Notes: generated from the letters alone by a model not told the origin. Positions 39,937 to 50,814 are shown, numbered from the stretch's first letter. The stretch: DNA of 64,000 nt from Candidatus Microgenomates bacterium (GCA_025449735.1 JANWIV010000002.1:186001-250000), one strand, 5' to 3'. Program-made: numbers and translations.

Positions 39937-40688
39937 AACTTCTTGTCCAGAGGACGAGTGTGGTAGGGGAGCGTCCCGTTTTCATTGAAGGTGAACCGTG
40001 AGGTTTGCTGGAGAGGACGGGAGTGAGAATGCTGGCATGAGTAGCGATTCTCCCGGTGAAAATCCGGGATGCCGAAAGCCCAAGGTTTTCTGCGCAACGT
40101 AAATCGGCGCAGAGTTAGTCGGATCTAACCGCGGCACGTTTGGTGCCGGGGGATGTACAAGCCGTTAATATTCGGCTACTGTTCTATCCGCGTTATTACC
40201 TCTATGGTGACGGAGTATGACTTGACGGAGCCTTCTATATGGGGGTTCAAGCAGTAAAAATTTAAACTAGAGCTGCAAATACAATTCCAGTCTTTGATTG
40301 GGAGAGTCTGATCAGTTATGTTTCCAGGAAAAGCCGTATGAGGGAGTTGATAGTATATCCGTACCGCAAACCGACACAGGTGGGCAGGTCGAGTAGACCG
40401 AGGCATACGAGCAATAGTGGTTTAAGGAATTCGGCAAATTAGCTGGGCGTACCTTTGGAAGATGCCCTCCCCGACGTAAAAATCGGGGTACAACAAAAGA
40501 CTTTCATCTAACTGTTTAGCAAAAACATAGCTCCCTGCAAACCGGAAACGGGAAGTATAGGGGGTGATGCCTGTCCAGTGCCGGTAAGTTAAGAATTGAG
40601 GTTGACCTTATGTTTACATGAGAAAGGCTTTGATTTAAGCTCCGGTGAACGACAGCGGTAACTCTGACCGTTCTAAGGTAGCGTAGTC

Positions 40689-40722
<34 letters not shown>

Positions 40723-41145
40723 TTCATAAGATGAAAACTGTCTTGAACCACTACTCGGCGAAATTGAAATGGCTGTGAAGATGCGGCCTTCTTGCACCAG
40801 GACAAAAAGACCCCGGGAGCTTTACTGAAACTTGACATTGATAAGGAGCGTTTAATTGTTTAGCGTAGGAGGGAGACTTCGGTCATCAATGAAACACCTC
40901 TCTTTAAACGTTTTGAGTCTAACCACCTATTAAAAATAGGAGAGACAGTGTGAGGTGGTCAGTTTAACTGGGGCGGTTTCCTGCAAAAAAGTAACGGAGG
41001 AGTACAAAGGTTGGCTAACTACGGATGGAAATCGTAGGTTTAGTATAAACGCATAAGCCAGCTTAACAGTGAGGCATACAAGCCGAGCTGATGCGAAAGC
41101 AGGTGTTAGTGATCCCCCGAACGGCTGTGATTGCCGTCGGGGCTT

Positions 41146-41183
<38 letters not shown>

Positions 41184-41281
41184 CCCCTGAGAGTCCATAT
41201 CGACGGGGAGGTTCGGCACCTCGATGTCGGCTCACCGCATCCTGGGGCCGTAGTTGGTCCCAAGGGTTGGTCTGTTCGCCC

Positions 41282-41317
<36 letters not shown>

Positions 41318-41622
41318 AAGACAGTTCGGACTCTATCCGGTGCAAGCGTCTTGATTCTTGAGGGGGCCTTCTTCTAGTACGAGAGGACCGAAGAGGGGGA
41401 ATCCCTAGTGTACCAGTTGTCACCAAATGGCATCGCTGGGTAGCTACATTCCCACGTGATAAGTACTGAAAGCATCTCAAGTACGAAGCATACCCCAAGA
41501 TGAGGAATCTAAGTCTCCAGGCAGATGACCTGGTTGATAGGCAACAGGTGTAAGAGCAGTAATGCTTTTAGCCGAGTTGTACTAATGACATTCTATGTCC
41601 CACAAGTTGAGATTGAACACAA

Positions 41623-41692
41623 CATGAAGCATGAAACATGAAACATGTAACATAAAACGTGAATCATAAATCATGCAGCATGTAGCATAAAA
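41623..41692. repeat. Heptad array K (CATGAAA type, 10x7) after 23S rRNA
   Basis: CATGAAG CATGAAA CATGAAA CATGTAA CATAAAA CGTGAAT CATAAAT CATGCAG CATGTAG CATAAAA. Confidence 0.9.
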
Positions 41693-41693
41693 A

Positions 41694-41722
41694 GGCGGTA
41701 GGGGAAACTCTGCCGTTTTTTT
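41694..41722 (+). terminator. Rho-independent terminator of the 23S transcript
   Basis: CGGTAG-GGGAAACT-CTGCCG followed by T7. Confidence 0.75.
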
Positions 41723-41768
41723 GTGCCCACACTGTTAATTTGTTAGATACTTTACGTAACTCAGATAA

Positions 41769-41810
41769 TGTCATTCTGAGGAGGAGCCAAGAGACGACTT
41801 GAGAATCTCA
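41769..41810. repeat. REP-like sequence TGTCATTCTGAGGAGGAGCC...GAGAATCTCA
   Basis: Resembles, from memory, a dispersed GTCATTCTGAG...GAATCTC repeat seen in many bacterial genomes. Confidence 0.4.
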
Positions 41811-42073
41811 TACAGTTTTTCTTTTACAATTTTTGGTGCTTCTTTCCCCCTCTGAATTATTGATGCGCGAAGTGAGAAATCTTTGATATTGACAATTTGA
41901 ATTCTTGACATAAAAAGAGGTGTGAAAAATCCCATCTCAAAAATATCAATTTATCAAAATATCTTAAATCAAAAACTTCTCATTTCCCACATCGGTTATT
42001 TTTCAAGAATACTAAAGTTAGCAAAATGATTTATTTTATGGAATTAGAAATTAGAGCAATTAGGAATTCTAAA

Positions 42074-42108
42074 ATGTTTCATGCTTCATGTGCCATGATT
42101 CATGCTGT
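42074..42108. repeat. Heptad array L (ATGNTTC type, 5x7) before topA
   Basis: ATGTTTC ATGCTTC ATGTGCC ATGATTC ATGCTGT; inverse of array K consensus. Confidence 0.8.
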
Positions 42109-42121
42109 ATACTAACTAGCT

Positions 42122-44218
42122 ATGAAGCTAATTATTGTCGAGTCCCCTACCAAAGCCAAGACTTTTTCCAAATATCTTGATAGCAAGGACTATCAAATTG
42201 AGGCCACCATGGGCCATATAAGAGACCTTCCGGAAAAAAAAACTGGTATTGATGAGGAGCATAATTTCAAACCGGATTATGTTTTATCAGAAAAAAAACA
42301 AAAAACCATCGATATCATAGTTAAAGCGGCGAAGCGCGCCGATACTATCATTCTTGCTACTGATGCCGATCGTGAGGGGGAAGCGATTTCTTATCATATT
42401 GCTTTTATCTTAGGTCACATTAAAGAAAAATGGCCAAAAGCGACGGTTTCTGAGGGTAATGTTAAGCGAATTGTTTTTCATGAAATTACCAAAAGCGCGA
42501 TTTTAGAAGCGCTGAAAACACCCGGGAAATTAAACCTTAATCTAGTTGATGCCCAACAGGCAAGAAGAATATTGGATCGATTAGTCGGCTATAAATTGTC
42601 ACCCTTGCTTTGGGGTAAAATTGGCAAGCGTTGGCTTTCTGCCGGTCGCGTGCAAACCGTCGCTTTGCGGTTTATTGTCGAGCGCGAGGCAGAGATCAAG
42701 GCATTCAAATCGATGTCTTTCTATCGAGGTTTGGGTCTTTTTGCTGATGAGCACAAAATTCAAGTCGAAGCCAAGCTAGTCGCTCAAGATAGTGAGTCAT
42801 ATGAAAAGAAAACTACCATCAAGCTATTTGATGGTGATTATACCTATGGTCAGACTAGAATTGATAAGGCTTTGTCTCAAAAAATTGAGCAGGAGTTAAA
42901 GGCCGATTCTTTTTCGGTCACTGACATTGAGGAGAGAGTCTACAAACGCACTCCACCACCGCCTTTTACCACCTCCACCTTGCAACAGCAGGCCGCGTCA
43001 AAACTGGGTTATTCCTCAAAAAACACCATGAGACTCGCTCAGCAGTTATATGAGCGCGGTCTGATTACCTATCACCGAACCGACTCGATTATTATGTCCG
43101 AGAAGTTTCTCAGTAAATGTCCAGACTATATTAAGAAAGCTTATGGGGATGAATATTTAGTTGAAAGCGCTCGTCGTTATTCTGGCAAATCGAAGCTAGC
43201 TCAAGAGGCCCATGAAGCAATAAGACCGACTCATCTAAAATCTTCAATTGAGATAAAAGGCAAGCTCACCACTCAACACCAAAAACTTTATGAACTAATT
43301 TTTAATCGCGCTATTGCCACTCAAATGAAGGAGGCGATTATGAAATCAGTTAAGCTGAAAATTGAAAGTGGCAAGAAATATCAATTTGAGTCCGGTTTTG
43401 AAGAGACAATGTTTGACGGCTATCTAGTCCTCTATAATCCTAAGAAAAAGCCACCAGTACCGGATATCAAAAAAGGCTCCAAACTTGATTTAGCGACTAT
43501 CAATTTTGAGGAAGCGGCTACTGAACCACCACCAAGATATAATGAAGGCTCTTTGATTCGCACCCTGGAGCGCGCTGGTATTGGTCGACCATCGACCTAT
43601 GCGCCGACAATTAGCACTATTCAGGAGCGGCAGTATGTGGAGAAAATAGAAGCTCGATTCCATCCGACTATTTTGGGAATAGCGGTTTGTGATTATTTGG
43701 TGTCGGAATTCGACAAATTGTTTGAAATTGACTTTACTGCCAAGCTTGAAGATGATCTTGACAACATTGCTCATGGCAAAGAAGATATGGTTGCGGTCAT
43801 TAGGGGAGTCTATGATCCGATGATGAAAACATTGGAAAAAGCCAAAACAAAAAAGGGTCATATTAATGTGCAGGAGACACTTGACGAAAAATGCCCTGAA
43901 AGCGGTCATCCCTTACTGATGCGATTCTCTCGCCATGGTAAATTTATCGGCTGCTCAGGTTGGCCCGATTGCAAATACACCCGGTCTTTTGTCGAAAAAG
44001 TCGGTAAACAATGCCCGAAATGCAAGGTTGGCGAGGTTATAGTGAAGTTAACGAAGCGGCGTCGCAAATTTTTCGGTTGCAGTCGTTATCCCGAATGCGA
44101 CTTTGCCGCTTGGCGGGAGAATCAGATTGATACCTGGACACCAGAGCAAGATGCGAAAATGAAAGAAGCTTACGAAAAATCAAAAGCAAAGAAAACCGCA
44201 GAAAAAAAACCTGAATAA
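42122..44218 (+). CDS. topA: DNA topoisomerase I
   Basis: IVESPTKAKTFSKYL, ATDADREGEAISYH, C-terminal Cys4 zinc ribbons. Confidence 0.97.
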   Translation: MKLIIVESPTKAKTFSKYLDSKDYQIEATMGHIRDLPEKKTGIDEEHNFKPDYVLSEKKQKTIDIIVKAAKRADTIILATDADREGEAISYHIAFILGHIKEKWPKATVSEGNVKRIVFHEITKSAILEALKTPGKLNLNLVDAQQARRILDRLVGYKLSPLLWGKIGKRWLSAGRVQTVALRFIVEREAEIKAFKSMSFYRGLGLFADEHKIQVEAKLVAQDSESYEKKTTIKLFDGDYTYGQTRIDKALSQKIEQELKADSFSVTDIEERVYKRTPPPPFTTSTLQQQAASKLGYSSKNTMRLAQQLYERGLITYHRTDSIIMSEKFLSKCPDYIKKAYGDEYLVESARRYSGKSKLAQEAHEAIRPTHLKSSIEIKGKLTTQHQKLYELIFNRAIATQMKEAIMKSVKLKIESGKKYQFESGFEETMFDGYLVLYNPKKKPPVPDIKKGSKLDLATINFEEAATEPPPRYNEGSLIRTLERAGIGRPSTYAPTISTIQERQYVEKIEARFHPTILGIAVCDYLVSEFDKLFEIDFTAKLEDDLDNIAHGKEDMVAVIRGVYDPMMKTLEKAKTKKGHINVQETLDEKCPESGHPLLMRFSRHGKFIGCSGWPDCKYTRSFVEKVGKQCPKCKVGEVIVKLTKRRRKFFGCSRYPECDFAAWRENQIDTWTPEQDAKMKEAYEKSKAKKTAEKKPE

Positions 44219-44219
44219 T

Positions 44220-45260
44220 TCAAGAAGTACGCAACTGTGCTAGCCCCTCAACTGGCTCATCAAAAGAGCAAGAGCCGATTGAATGAAGAGTGGTTCTACT
44301 GCGACCAAGACTGCCTCGATGAATAAATTGACCATTCCAACTAATCCCTGAGTCGCCAATTTTAAATGCACCGACATTTTCTTCCTGTAGAACTTGTTCC
44401 ACTAATGAGGGATCAATTTTACCTCGAGTGACTTCCTCGGCCAAAATTGAAGCGATCAAGACATTTAAATATCCTGATTCCTTTATTTCTCTTCTTTGCC
44501 CGTTCAGATCTATTTCTGACACGGTGTGTGCTAGTAACCCATGAAGCCTCCCGGTCAGTTTATAACCTAGTCCTAGTTCAGTGGATTTAATCATAAAATC
44601 AGCTGTCTGTTTAGAGGAAGGTGGTGTAGGCCCACCGGTTCTAAATTTAGCAAAAAACCAACTACTTCTATATCTTGAAATTTCATTCAAGATTTCGAAT
44701 GTATTTCTATCGCTTGGTACCTCAATATAAAATGCGTCTAGGTTAATGCGCTCCTCCCTATCGAAAGAAAATAACTCTCTATGAATCAATTCTACTTCTT
44801 CTGCTGATGTTGCAGGTATCTCAACTGTATTTATAAATGCATTCACTGGTCTATCCGTATTAAAACTAATTACATTTTCGACCCCGTTGCTAAATAAATT
44901 TGCATTTTGTACCGGGCCGGTTGGGATTAGTGCACTTATTTGAAATGAATCAACAATAGCCGCTTGGTTTACTAAGACATCGAGGTCAGATTCTAATTCT
45001 CCCGTTTTTGGATTATTGTATACCGACCGTTGTACCAGTCTTCCGAGCATGAGTTTATAATCTCCTGTTGAATACTGCGCATAGTTTTCGACAACTTTAA
45101 TTGGATCAGTGCTAGCTGGTGGTGCAAAACCAGTATAATCAATGTAGTCTCTGAATCCCTGTCTTAATGAAGATGGCAATTCATTAAATTTTGGAATTTC
45201 TTGATCAACTTTTCCATGTGTAGAATTATCTGGGTCTATCGGAAATTCAGGGTACGACAT
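44220..45260 (-). CDS. Hypothetical protein
   Basis: 346-aa ORF, no recognised motif. Confidence 0.6.
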   Translation of the reverse strand: MSYPEFPIDPDNSTHGKVDQEIPKFNELPSSLRQGFRDYIDYTGFAPPASTDPIKVVENYAQYSTGDYKLMLGRLVQRSVYNNPKTGELESDLDVLVNQAAIVDSFQISALIPTGPVQNANLFSNGVENVISFNTDRPVNAFINTVEIPATSAEEVELIHRELFSFDREERINLDAFYIEVPSDRNTFEILNEISRYRSSWFFAKFRTGGPTPPSSKQTADFMIKSTELGLGYKLTGRLHGLLAHTVSEIDLNGQRREIKESGYLNVLIASILAEEVTRGKIDPSLVEQVLQEENVGAFKIGDSGISWNGQFIHRGSLGRSRTTLHSIGSCSFDEPVEGLAQLRTS

Positions 45261-45370
45261 AAATCGAAGTAATTATACATTACACAGATCTGATGTCAAA
45301 TGGACCGTGACTATCAGGGCAAGTCGCTTAACAGAATGAGCAATTAATTTGACAGGTTCGAAAAAAACTA

Positions 45371-46330
45371 TTACTTATGTGATTTTTTAAATTGCACTAT
45401 TTTTCTTATAATATATTTCGGTCGTCTTTTTACTTCAAGAAAAATTTTCGCCATATACTCGGCCATTACACTAAATGCCAAAAGCTGTATACCGCCTAAA
45501 AATAGCGATAAGACAAATAGTGTCGGAATTCCACGTGGTGAATCAGGGTTAAAAATATATATTATGATGAAGACTACTATTGACAAGAATGAGGCTATCA
45601 TAACCAAAAAAGCAAGTTGTGACATCCAAGTAAGCGGTTTGAATGAGAAATTGACAATAATTGTTTTTGCCCACCATAAACCTGACAGAAAATTTTCATT
45701 AGAATGACCGTGCTCCCGCGCACGTCTTATATAAGGGACACCGATCTGCCTAAAACCGACAAACGCACGCAAACAGCGTATATAATAATCATATTCTTCA
45801 ATCTGTAATAGCTCCGTTACTACTTTTTTATCCATCAAAGAAAAGTCACCCGCATTCAAAGGAATTTGAATATAAGCAAGTTTATTCAACGCATAATAAA
45901 AACCTCGATAAAAAAAATTCATTACTAGTCCGTATCCTTTACGTTTATTGCGAATACCATATACCACATCATATCCTGCTTTCCATTTTTTAATAAACTG
46001 AGGAATTAACTCTGGAGGATCTTGAATGTCACCATGAAGCAAAACTGCTGCTTGGCCTTTCATATTTTTAAGTCCAGCCAAAAAACTCGGTTGCGGAGAA
46101 CCAAAATTACGACTCATAAAAATAACCCTTACACAGGTGTCTTTCTTAGCTAGTCGGTTAAATATTTTCTCTGAGTCATCTGTTGAATTATTGTCGACAA
46201 AAATCAAATCAAGATCATAGCCGTTCAAATTTCGAAAAACTTCCTTTATGCGCTCAAATATTGGAATAATGCTTTCTGACTCGTTATAACAAGCCACAAT
46301 GACTGATATTTTACTTTTTGTTGAATTCAT
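45371..46330 (-). CDS. GtrB/DPM1-like family 2 glycosyltransferase with C-terminal TMs
   Basis: VIVACYNESESIIPIFERI..FVDNNSTDDS..LLHGDIQDPPELIP. Confidence 0.9.
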   Translation of the reverse strand: MNSTKSKISVIVACYNESESIIPIFERIKEVFRNLNGYDLDLIFVDNNSTDDSEKIFNRLAKKDTCVRVIFMSRNFGSPQPSFLAGLKNMKGQAAVLLHGDIQDPPELIPQFIKKWKAGYDVVYGIRNKRKGYGLVMNFFYRGFYYALNKLAYIQIPLNAGDFSLMDKKVVTELLQIEEYDYYIRCLRAFVGFRQIGVPYIRRAREHGHSNENFLSGLWWAKTIIVNFSFKPLTWMSQLAFLVMIASFLSIVVFIIIYIFNPDSPRGIPTLFVLSLFLGGIQLLAFSVMAEYMAKIFLEVKRRPKYIIRKIVQFKKSHK

Positions 46331-46398
46331 AGATTGGCATTATAATCAAATTGTCAAAACTTTGTCAGATATAGCAATAAGTTCTTTAGAGGGAGCAA

Positions 46399-46851
46399 TT
46401 AGCCTTCATACTTCATTCTTGAGTATTCTTTTACTTTCCTGTTAAATCTGAATCCTATTTTTTCATAAAATTGAATGGCATGCGACATATCGGGATGTAT
46501 CAGGAGATATATATTTTTCGTGCCAAACTTTTTTGATAAAGTAATCATAAACTTCATAGCCGCAGTCATAGAGCCGTCTGACTTTCCTTCTCCCCGTATA
46601 ACCATACCGATATAACAGTCGTTCCCCCCAATTTTATCAAACCCAAGCTGTCCGATATATTCATCATTTTTAATAACAAAAAAGTATAGCTTTTTTGGGT
46701 CATTGATAATTTTATTTATCCAAATCTTCGTGCCTTTATAGGTTACCTTAAAGGTTTCACGCCATACTTGCTGGACACTTTTTCGCCACTTAGCAAGTAG
46801 TCTGATTTCTTTTGGAGTAATACCGCTATCGATTGGCTTGTATGTCAACAT
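46399..46851 (-). CDS. GNAT-family N-acetyltransferase
   Basis: YIGMVIRGEGKSDGSMTAAMKFM, QFYEKIGFRFNRKVKEY. Confidence 0.8.
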   Translation of the reverse strand: MLTYKPIDSGITPKEIRLLAKWRKSVQQVWRETFKVTYKGTKIWINKIINDPKKLYFFVIKNDEYIGQLGFDKIGGNDCYIGMVIRGEGKSDGSMTAAMKFMITLSKKFGTKNIYLLIHPDMSHAIQFYEKIGFRFNRKVKEYSRMKYEG

Positions 46852-47939
46852 ACCAACTCAATCAATTTTTTACATACAAAATCAACGTCCTTTTTGGTTA
46901 TATCCAGAGCCGAGGGAAGGTTAAAGCCGAAGTGCATAATCTCTGTAGCGACCGGATTCCTGTATTGCGCTTTATACATAGGAAACAAACTCATACGGGG
47001 AAAAGCGGCACGGGCATGAATATTATATTTTTTGAGCTTTTGAATGAGTTCATCTCTCCCAATTTTATCTGTTTTAAGTAGTGCGGTAGGATAAGCATAA
47101 TTCCATCGCGTACCTTTCCTTTCTTCAAGAAGCCTAATTTCGGGAATATTCAGTCCTTCTTTGTACCACGCATATATGGAGCGTTTTTTGGCAACTAATT
47201 CTTCAATTCTTTCAACCTGGGCACGTGCCAGTGCGGCAACAACATTTGCCATTGAATATTGGTATCCCAATTCGTCACACCAAAAGGTAGCTTTGCTGTC
47301 AGTACGACCCATACTCGATAGTAACACTGCCCGTTCATAATATTTTTTATTGTTAGTTAAAAACATACCCCCTTCACCTGCAACCGCAATTTTTGCTCCA
47401 TGAAATGAAATGCAACCGACGTCGCCAAAGCTGCCGACTTTTTTGCCCTTATATAAAGAGCCCAGCGCCGGAGCCGCGTCTTCAATAACTTTCAGTTTAT
47501 GTCGCTTAGCGATTTTCATAATTTTATCCATATCGCAAGGGTTGCCGTACGAATGAACGATCATTATGCCCTTAGTTTTTTTAGTGATCGCTTTTTCTAT
47601 AGCCTTGGGGTCAATGCACCACGAGTCGGGTTCCACGTCAACGAAAACAGGTGTGGCCCCCGTATAGGCGATTACATGCGCAGTCGCCGCCCAGGAAAAA
47701 TCAGTCACGATTACTTCGTCCCCCTTTTGAAATTCGCAAACTAAACAGGCTAGATGCATCGACTGGGTGGCACAGAAACCGGCAAGTGCGTACTTAACTC
47801 CGATATATTTAGCAATGGTTTTTTCAAGCGCGATGACATCCTTGTTAAATTTCGTGTACCAGCCGTTCTTAACCGCATCGGTTACATAATTAATTTCTTT
47901 GTTAGTAATTGAGCAGCCGGCAAATGCGATTTTTTTCAT
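46845..47939 (-). CDS. DegT/DnrJ/EryC1/StrS-family sugar aminotransferase
   Basis: VIEDAAPALGSLYKGKKVGSFGDVGCISFHGAKIAVAGEGGMFLT. Confidence 0.93.
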   Translation of the reverse strand: MKKIAFAGCSITNKEINYVTDAVKNGWYTKFNKDVIALEKTIAKYIGVKYALAGFCATQSMHLACLVCEFQKGDEVIVTDFSWAATAHVIAYTGATPVFVDVEPDSWCIDPKAIEKAITKKTKGIMIVHSYGNPCDMDKIMKIAKRHKLKVIEDAAPALGSLYKGKKVGSFGDVGCISFHGAKIAVAGEGGMFLTNNKKYYERAVLLSSMGRTDSKATFWCDELGYQYSMANVVAALARAQVERIEELVAKKRSIYAWYKEGLNIPEIRLLEERKGTRWNYAYPTALLKTDKIGRDELIQKLKKYNIHARAAFPRMSLFPMYKAQYRNPVATEIMHFGFNLPSALDITKKDVDFVCKKLIELVC

Positions 47940-48111
47940 ATTTTTTAAAATTCGTTTAATGGTTTGTTATTATATACAAACGAGTGAACTAAGTTGTTGA
48001 AATAAAATTTTCGTCTTATTGTAGCACATGTATACCCTCTCAACTGCGAGATTAGTATGAGATAAAAACGTACCCAATTTTAACTATTAAGTATTCTAAC
48101 ATCCCACTTGC

Positions 48112-50052
48112 TTAGTACCGATTCGGATACGCGGGTTCGGGTAAAGCATTCAATCGTAATGACTGATAATCAATCCAATAAATAAAATCTAATTCAATTG
48201 GGACTCGCAGTACGCTACCTGTTTTTGATCTTCTAAGCAGAGTAAAATCTGCATTGGGGATGGTTACAACGGATTTAGTTCTCACATTTCCTTTACTATC
48301 AAGCGAAATCTTGTTAAAACTAATATTTGAGTTTGGGTCAAGGTCTCCCAAAATGAAAATATCCAGACTTTTTGTTTTTACTGCGGTTTTCATAAATTTC
48401 GGGTCTGTTTGAAAATCTAAGACCTTAGATATAACAACATAGCCTTTACTAGTTGAGTCAGACCAATATCGGAAAAAGAATACCGGTCCCTTGTCCATAT
48501 AATATTTCTCAGATGCTCCTATCGGAGGAATAGATTTTGATTTAATGACACCTTGGTACCAAGTGACGATTCCTTTTGAGTTTATAGCAAATATTTCACG
48601 GTTGGTTAGCGAGTATATAAAAAAAGGGTAATCGAGTGATAGACCGTCGTCTGTCTCCATCACGAGTGTCGCGTTTATCGGCACCTGATTAAACAATCCA
48701 TTTTTTGCAGAGACCTCTACAACATTACGAGGATACCAATATATTCTGTTAATCTGTTCAACTATAACACGGTTATTTTGTAGGTTTACTAATAAAGTAG
48801 TACTCAACAATGCCGCTAAACAAAATACTAATATACGCTTGACATTTTTAGGTCGTATATATTGACTTATATATGAGGTAATACTAACCAAAAATAAACA
48901 CACCCCAAAATATTGAATATAGACAGGTAAGTATCCTATTCCAAAGACAAGTAAATATTGAAACGTACCGGAAAGCCCGATCATTAAACTAGGAAGAATA
49001 AAAAGTAGCAACCCAAATATAAGTAATCGCTTTCTCGACTCTTTATTAAGTTTAGCTTTTGTTATTAGATAAAAAAAACAAATTAAAAACAGACCGACTA
49101 CGACTAAATCCGGAGGTTGCATATGTGAAAGTCTGTACTGCCTCGTTTGAGGAAGCACCTGCTGAGGATTGCTATGATCATAGCTAAGGGGAAAAGCGGC
49201 ATATAATTGCTTTAACGTTGTCCAAAAATACTTATTAGGCACAAAGTGAATTTGATATGTTTCAACAGTTTGAGCGCCAAATTTGATTCTCTCGTTCATA
49301 CTGCCTATGACAGCAATGCTTAAACATGCGCCAAATAATATCCCGTAACGTAGAACATCTCTTAAATTTCGACGCCGAATGAAAATAATACTAATATGAA
49401 GCAGTATAAATGCATAAGTAATTTCATATGTTAAGACGGAGATCAAATAAATAATCGCTGAAAGCAAAAGAAACCTCCACTTATCGGTCTCAAGAAAAAT
49501 ATCCAAAAGTATTAGAGACATCAATGTAAGCGATAAAGTTACAGGCATCAGGGCAGAACCATATAAAATCGGATCATAAAAAAATCTGAATTGAAAAAAT
49601 GCCGGCATGATAGCGCAAGTGAGTAATGCAAGATGTTGATTGCCTGAAATTCTTTTAACAAAATGGTAAAACAAGAAAATACTGAAAAGTATTAGGCAAA
49701 GCACGATGCTTTTGTAAGTTACAACGTTCGGCACTATAGTAAAAAGTATAAATGCATAGCCTGCCAAAGGGAAAAACCGTCCAGGAACTTTGCCTCCTCC
49801 CATCAAATCACCTTTTATTTTTTCAAGTAATGACACATCGTTCATTTTAGCGACATACAAAGAAAGTGAGGCGGATGTCTCGTCGGCGTACCAACCACTG
49901 GAAAGAAGCGGCTTAAGGTATAAGGCAGTTATCAAAATAACAGCAAAAAGCAGAGAGTAAGTGTATAACTTAGTCGGCGATTTTTCTTGATTCTTTATCC
50001 AGCGATATTTTTGACTGATCTTTTTTTTTAAAATTTTCTTTAAAAATTCCAT
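48112..50052 (-). CDS. Polytopic membrane protein, possible GT-C-type glycosyltransferase
   Basis: About 10 hydrophobic segments and a periplasmic C-terminal domain; cluster context. Confidence 0.55.
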   Translation of the reverse strand: MEFLKKILKKKISQKYRWIKNQEKSPTKLYTYSLLFAVILITALYLKPLLSSGWYADETSASLSLYVAKMNDVSLLEKIKGDLMGGGKVPGRFFPLAGYAFILFTIVPNVVTYKSIVLCLILFSIFLFYHFVKRISGNQHLALLTCAIMPAFFQFRFFYDPILYGSALMPVTLSLTLMSLILLDIFLETDKWRFLLLSAIIYLISVLTYEITYAFILLHISIIFIRRRNLRDVLRYGILFGACLSIAVIGSMNERIKFGAQTVETYQIHFVPNKYFWTTLKQLYAAFPLSYDHSNPQQVLPQTRQYRLSHMQPPDLVVVGLFLICFFYLITKAKLNKESRKRLLIFGLLLFILPSLMIGLSGTFQYLLVFGIGYLPVYIQYFGVCLFLVSITSYISQYIRPKNVKRILVFCLAALLSTTLLVNLQNNRVIVEQINRIYWYPRNVVEVSAKNGLFNQVPINATLVMETDDGLSLDYPFFIYSLTNREIFAINSKGIVTWYQGVIKSKSIPPIGASEKYYMDKGPVFFFRYWSDSTSKGYVVISKVLDFQTDPKFMKTAVKTKSLDIFILGDLDPNSNISFNKISLDSKGNVRTKSVVTIPNADFTLLRRSKTGSVLRVPIELDFIYWIDYQSLRLNALPEPAYPNRY

Positions 50053-50143
50053 TCTTTTGAGTAATATAATTCTTATTTTGTTAATTAAATCATACCCTTT
50101 AACAGATATTATACATATTCAAATATTGAACATTTAAATATAA

Positions 50144-50172
50144 TTGCATTTGTAAATAATATTTGCTATATT
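50144..50172 (+). promoter_or_regulatory. Leaderless promoter: TTGCAT-N17-TATATT, 6 nt to ATG
   Basis: Shared spacer GTAAATAATATTTGC. Confidence 0.7.
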
Positions 50173-50178
50173 TTCCCA

Positions 50179-50709
50179 ATGAGCAAAGCTGAGCAGATGC
50201 CAGTAATTGACAACAGCGATTTTGCGGTTAACCAAAGAACAGAAGCCGTCCTCCAAGAATATCGCGCACTTGCTAACCATCCTGCTTTGCAACCTTTAAT
50301 TATTGAAGCCTTTTCTTATGGCTCAAGGCAAATCAACATTAAATTAGGAGTATTAAATTATCGACTTGAATTTGGCAAGATTGTTGATCGCGGCGGTGGT
50401 CTACTTTCATTGCAGATTGAATCTGAGGAATCATATGAAGCCGCTGAGATTGCTGTGAGACAGCAACTACTAACGCAAAGTATAGATGATTTTGACGGCT
50501 TCTCAATTCCAATGGACTCAAATGTAAGAAGATATGATTCAGTTTATGTAAAAGTTAGTGGACTTTATGAAAGTGAGGAAACAGACAAAAATCTGGCAGA
50601 ACTTGATCAACTTGATCAAATTAGTAATTTGGCGAGTCGGTTTAAAACCGCTTTAGACAAATTTCATCAAGAAATTCTAATTGAGTCTGCACCCGGGGTG
50701 GCAACATAA
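50179..50709 (+). CDS. Hypothetical protein, paralogue of 52624..53175
   Basis: Shares RTEAVLQEYRALANHPALQPLIIEAFSYG and LAELDQLDQISNLASRFKTALD pattern. Confidence 0.65.
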   Translation: MSKAEQMPVIDNSDFAVNQRTEAVLQEYRALANHPALQPLIIEAFSYGSRQINIKLGVLNYRLEFGKIVDRGGGLLSLQIESEESYEAAEIAVRQQLLTQSIDDFDGFSIPMDSNVRRYDSVYVKVSGLYESEETDKNLAELDQLDQISNLASRFKTALDKFHQEILIESAPGVAT

Positions 50710-50814
50710 GCAATACCACATAGCTAATTTTTTTTACATATGTTATTTGAACAAGAATTAGCAACCAGGTGTAAGTTAAATTCTACCCCCAGTAATAGTT
50801 TGATGTAGTTCTAA

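Noticed and set aside
41623-41692. CRISPR array
   Set aside because: Contiguous 7-nt units without spacers and no cas genes in the window.
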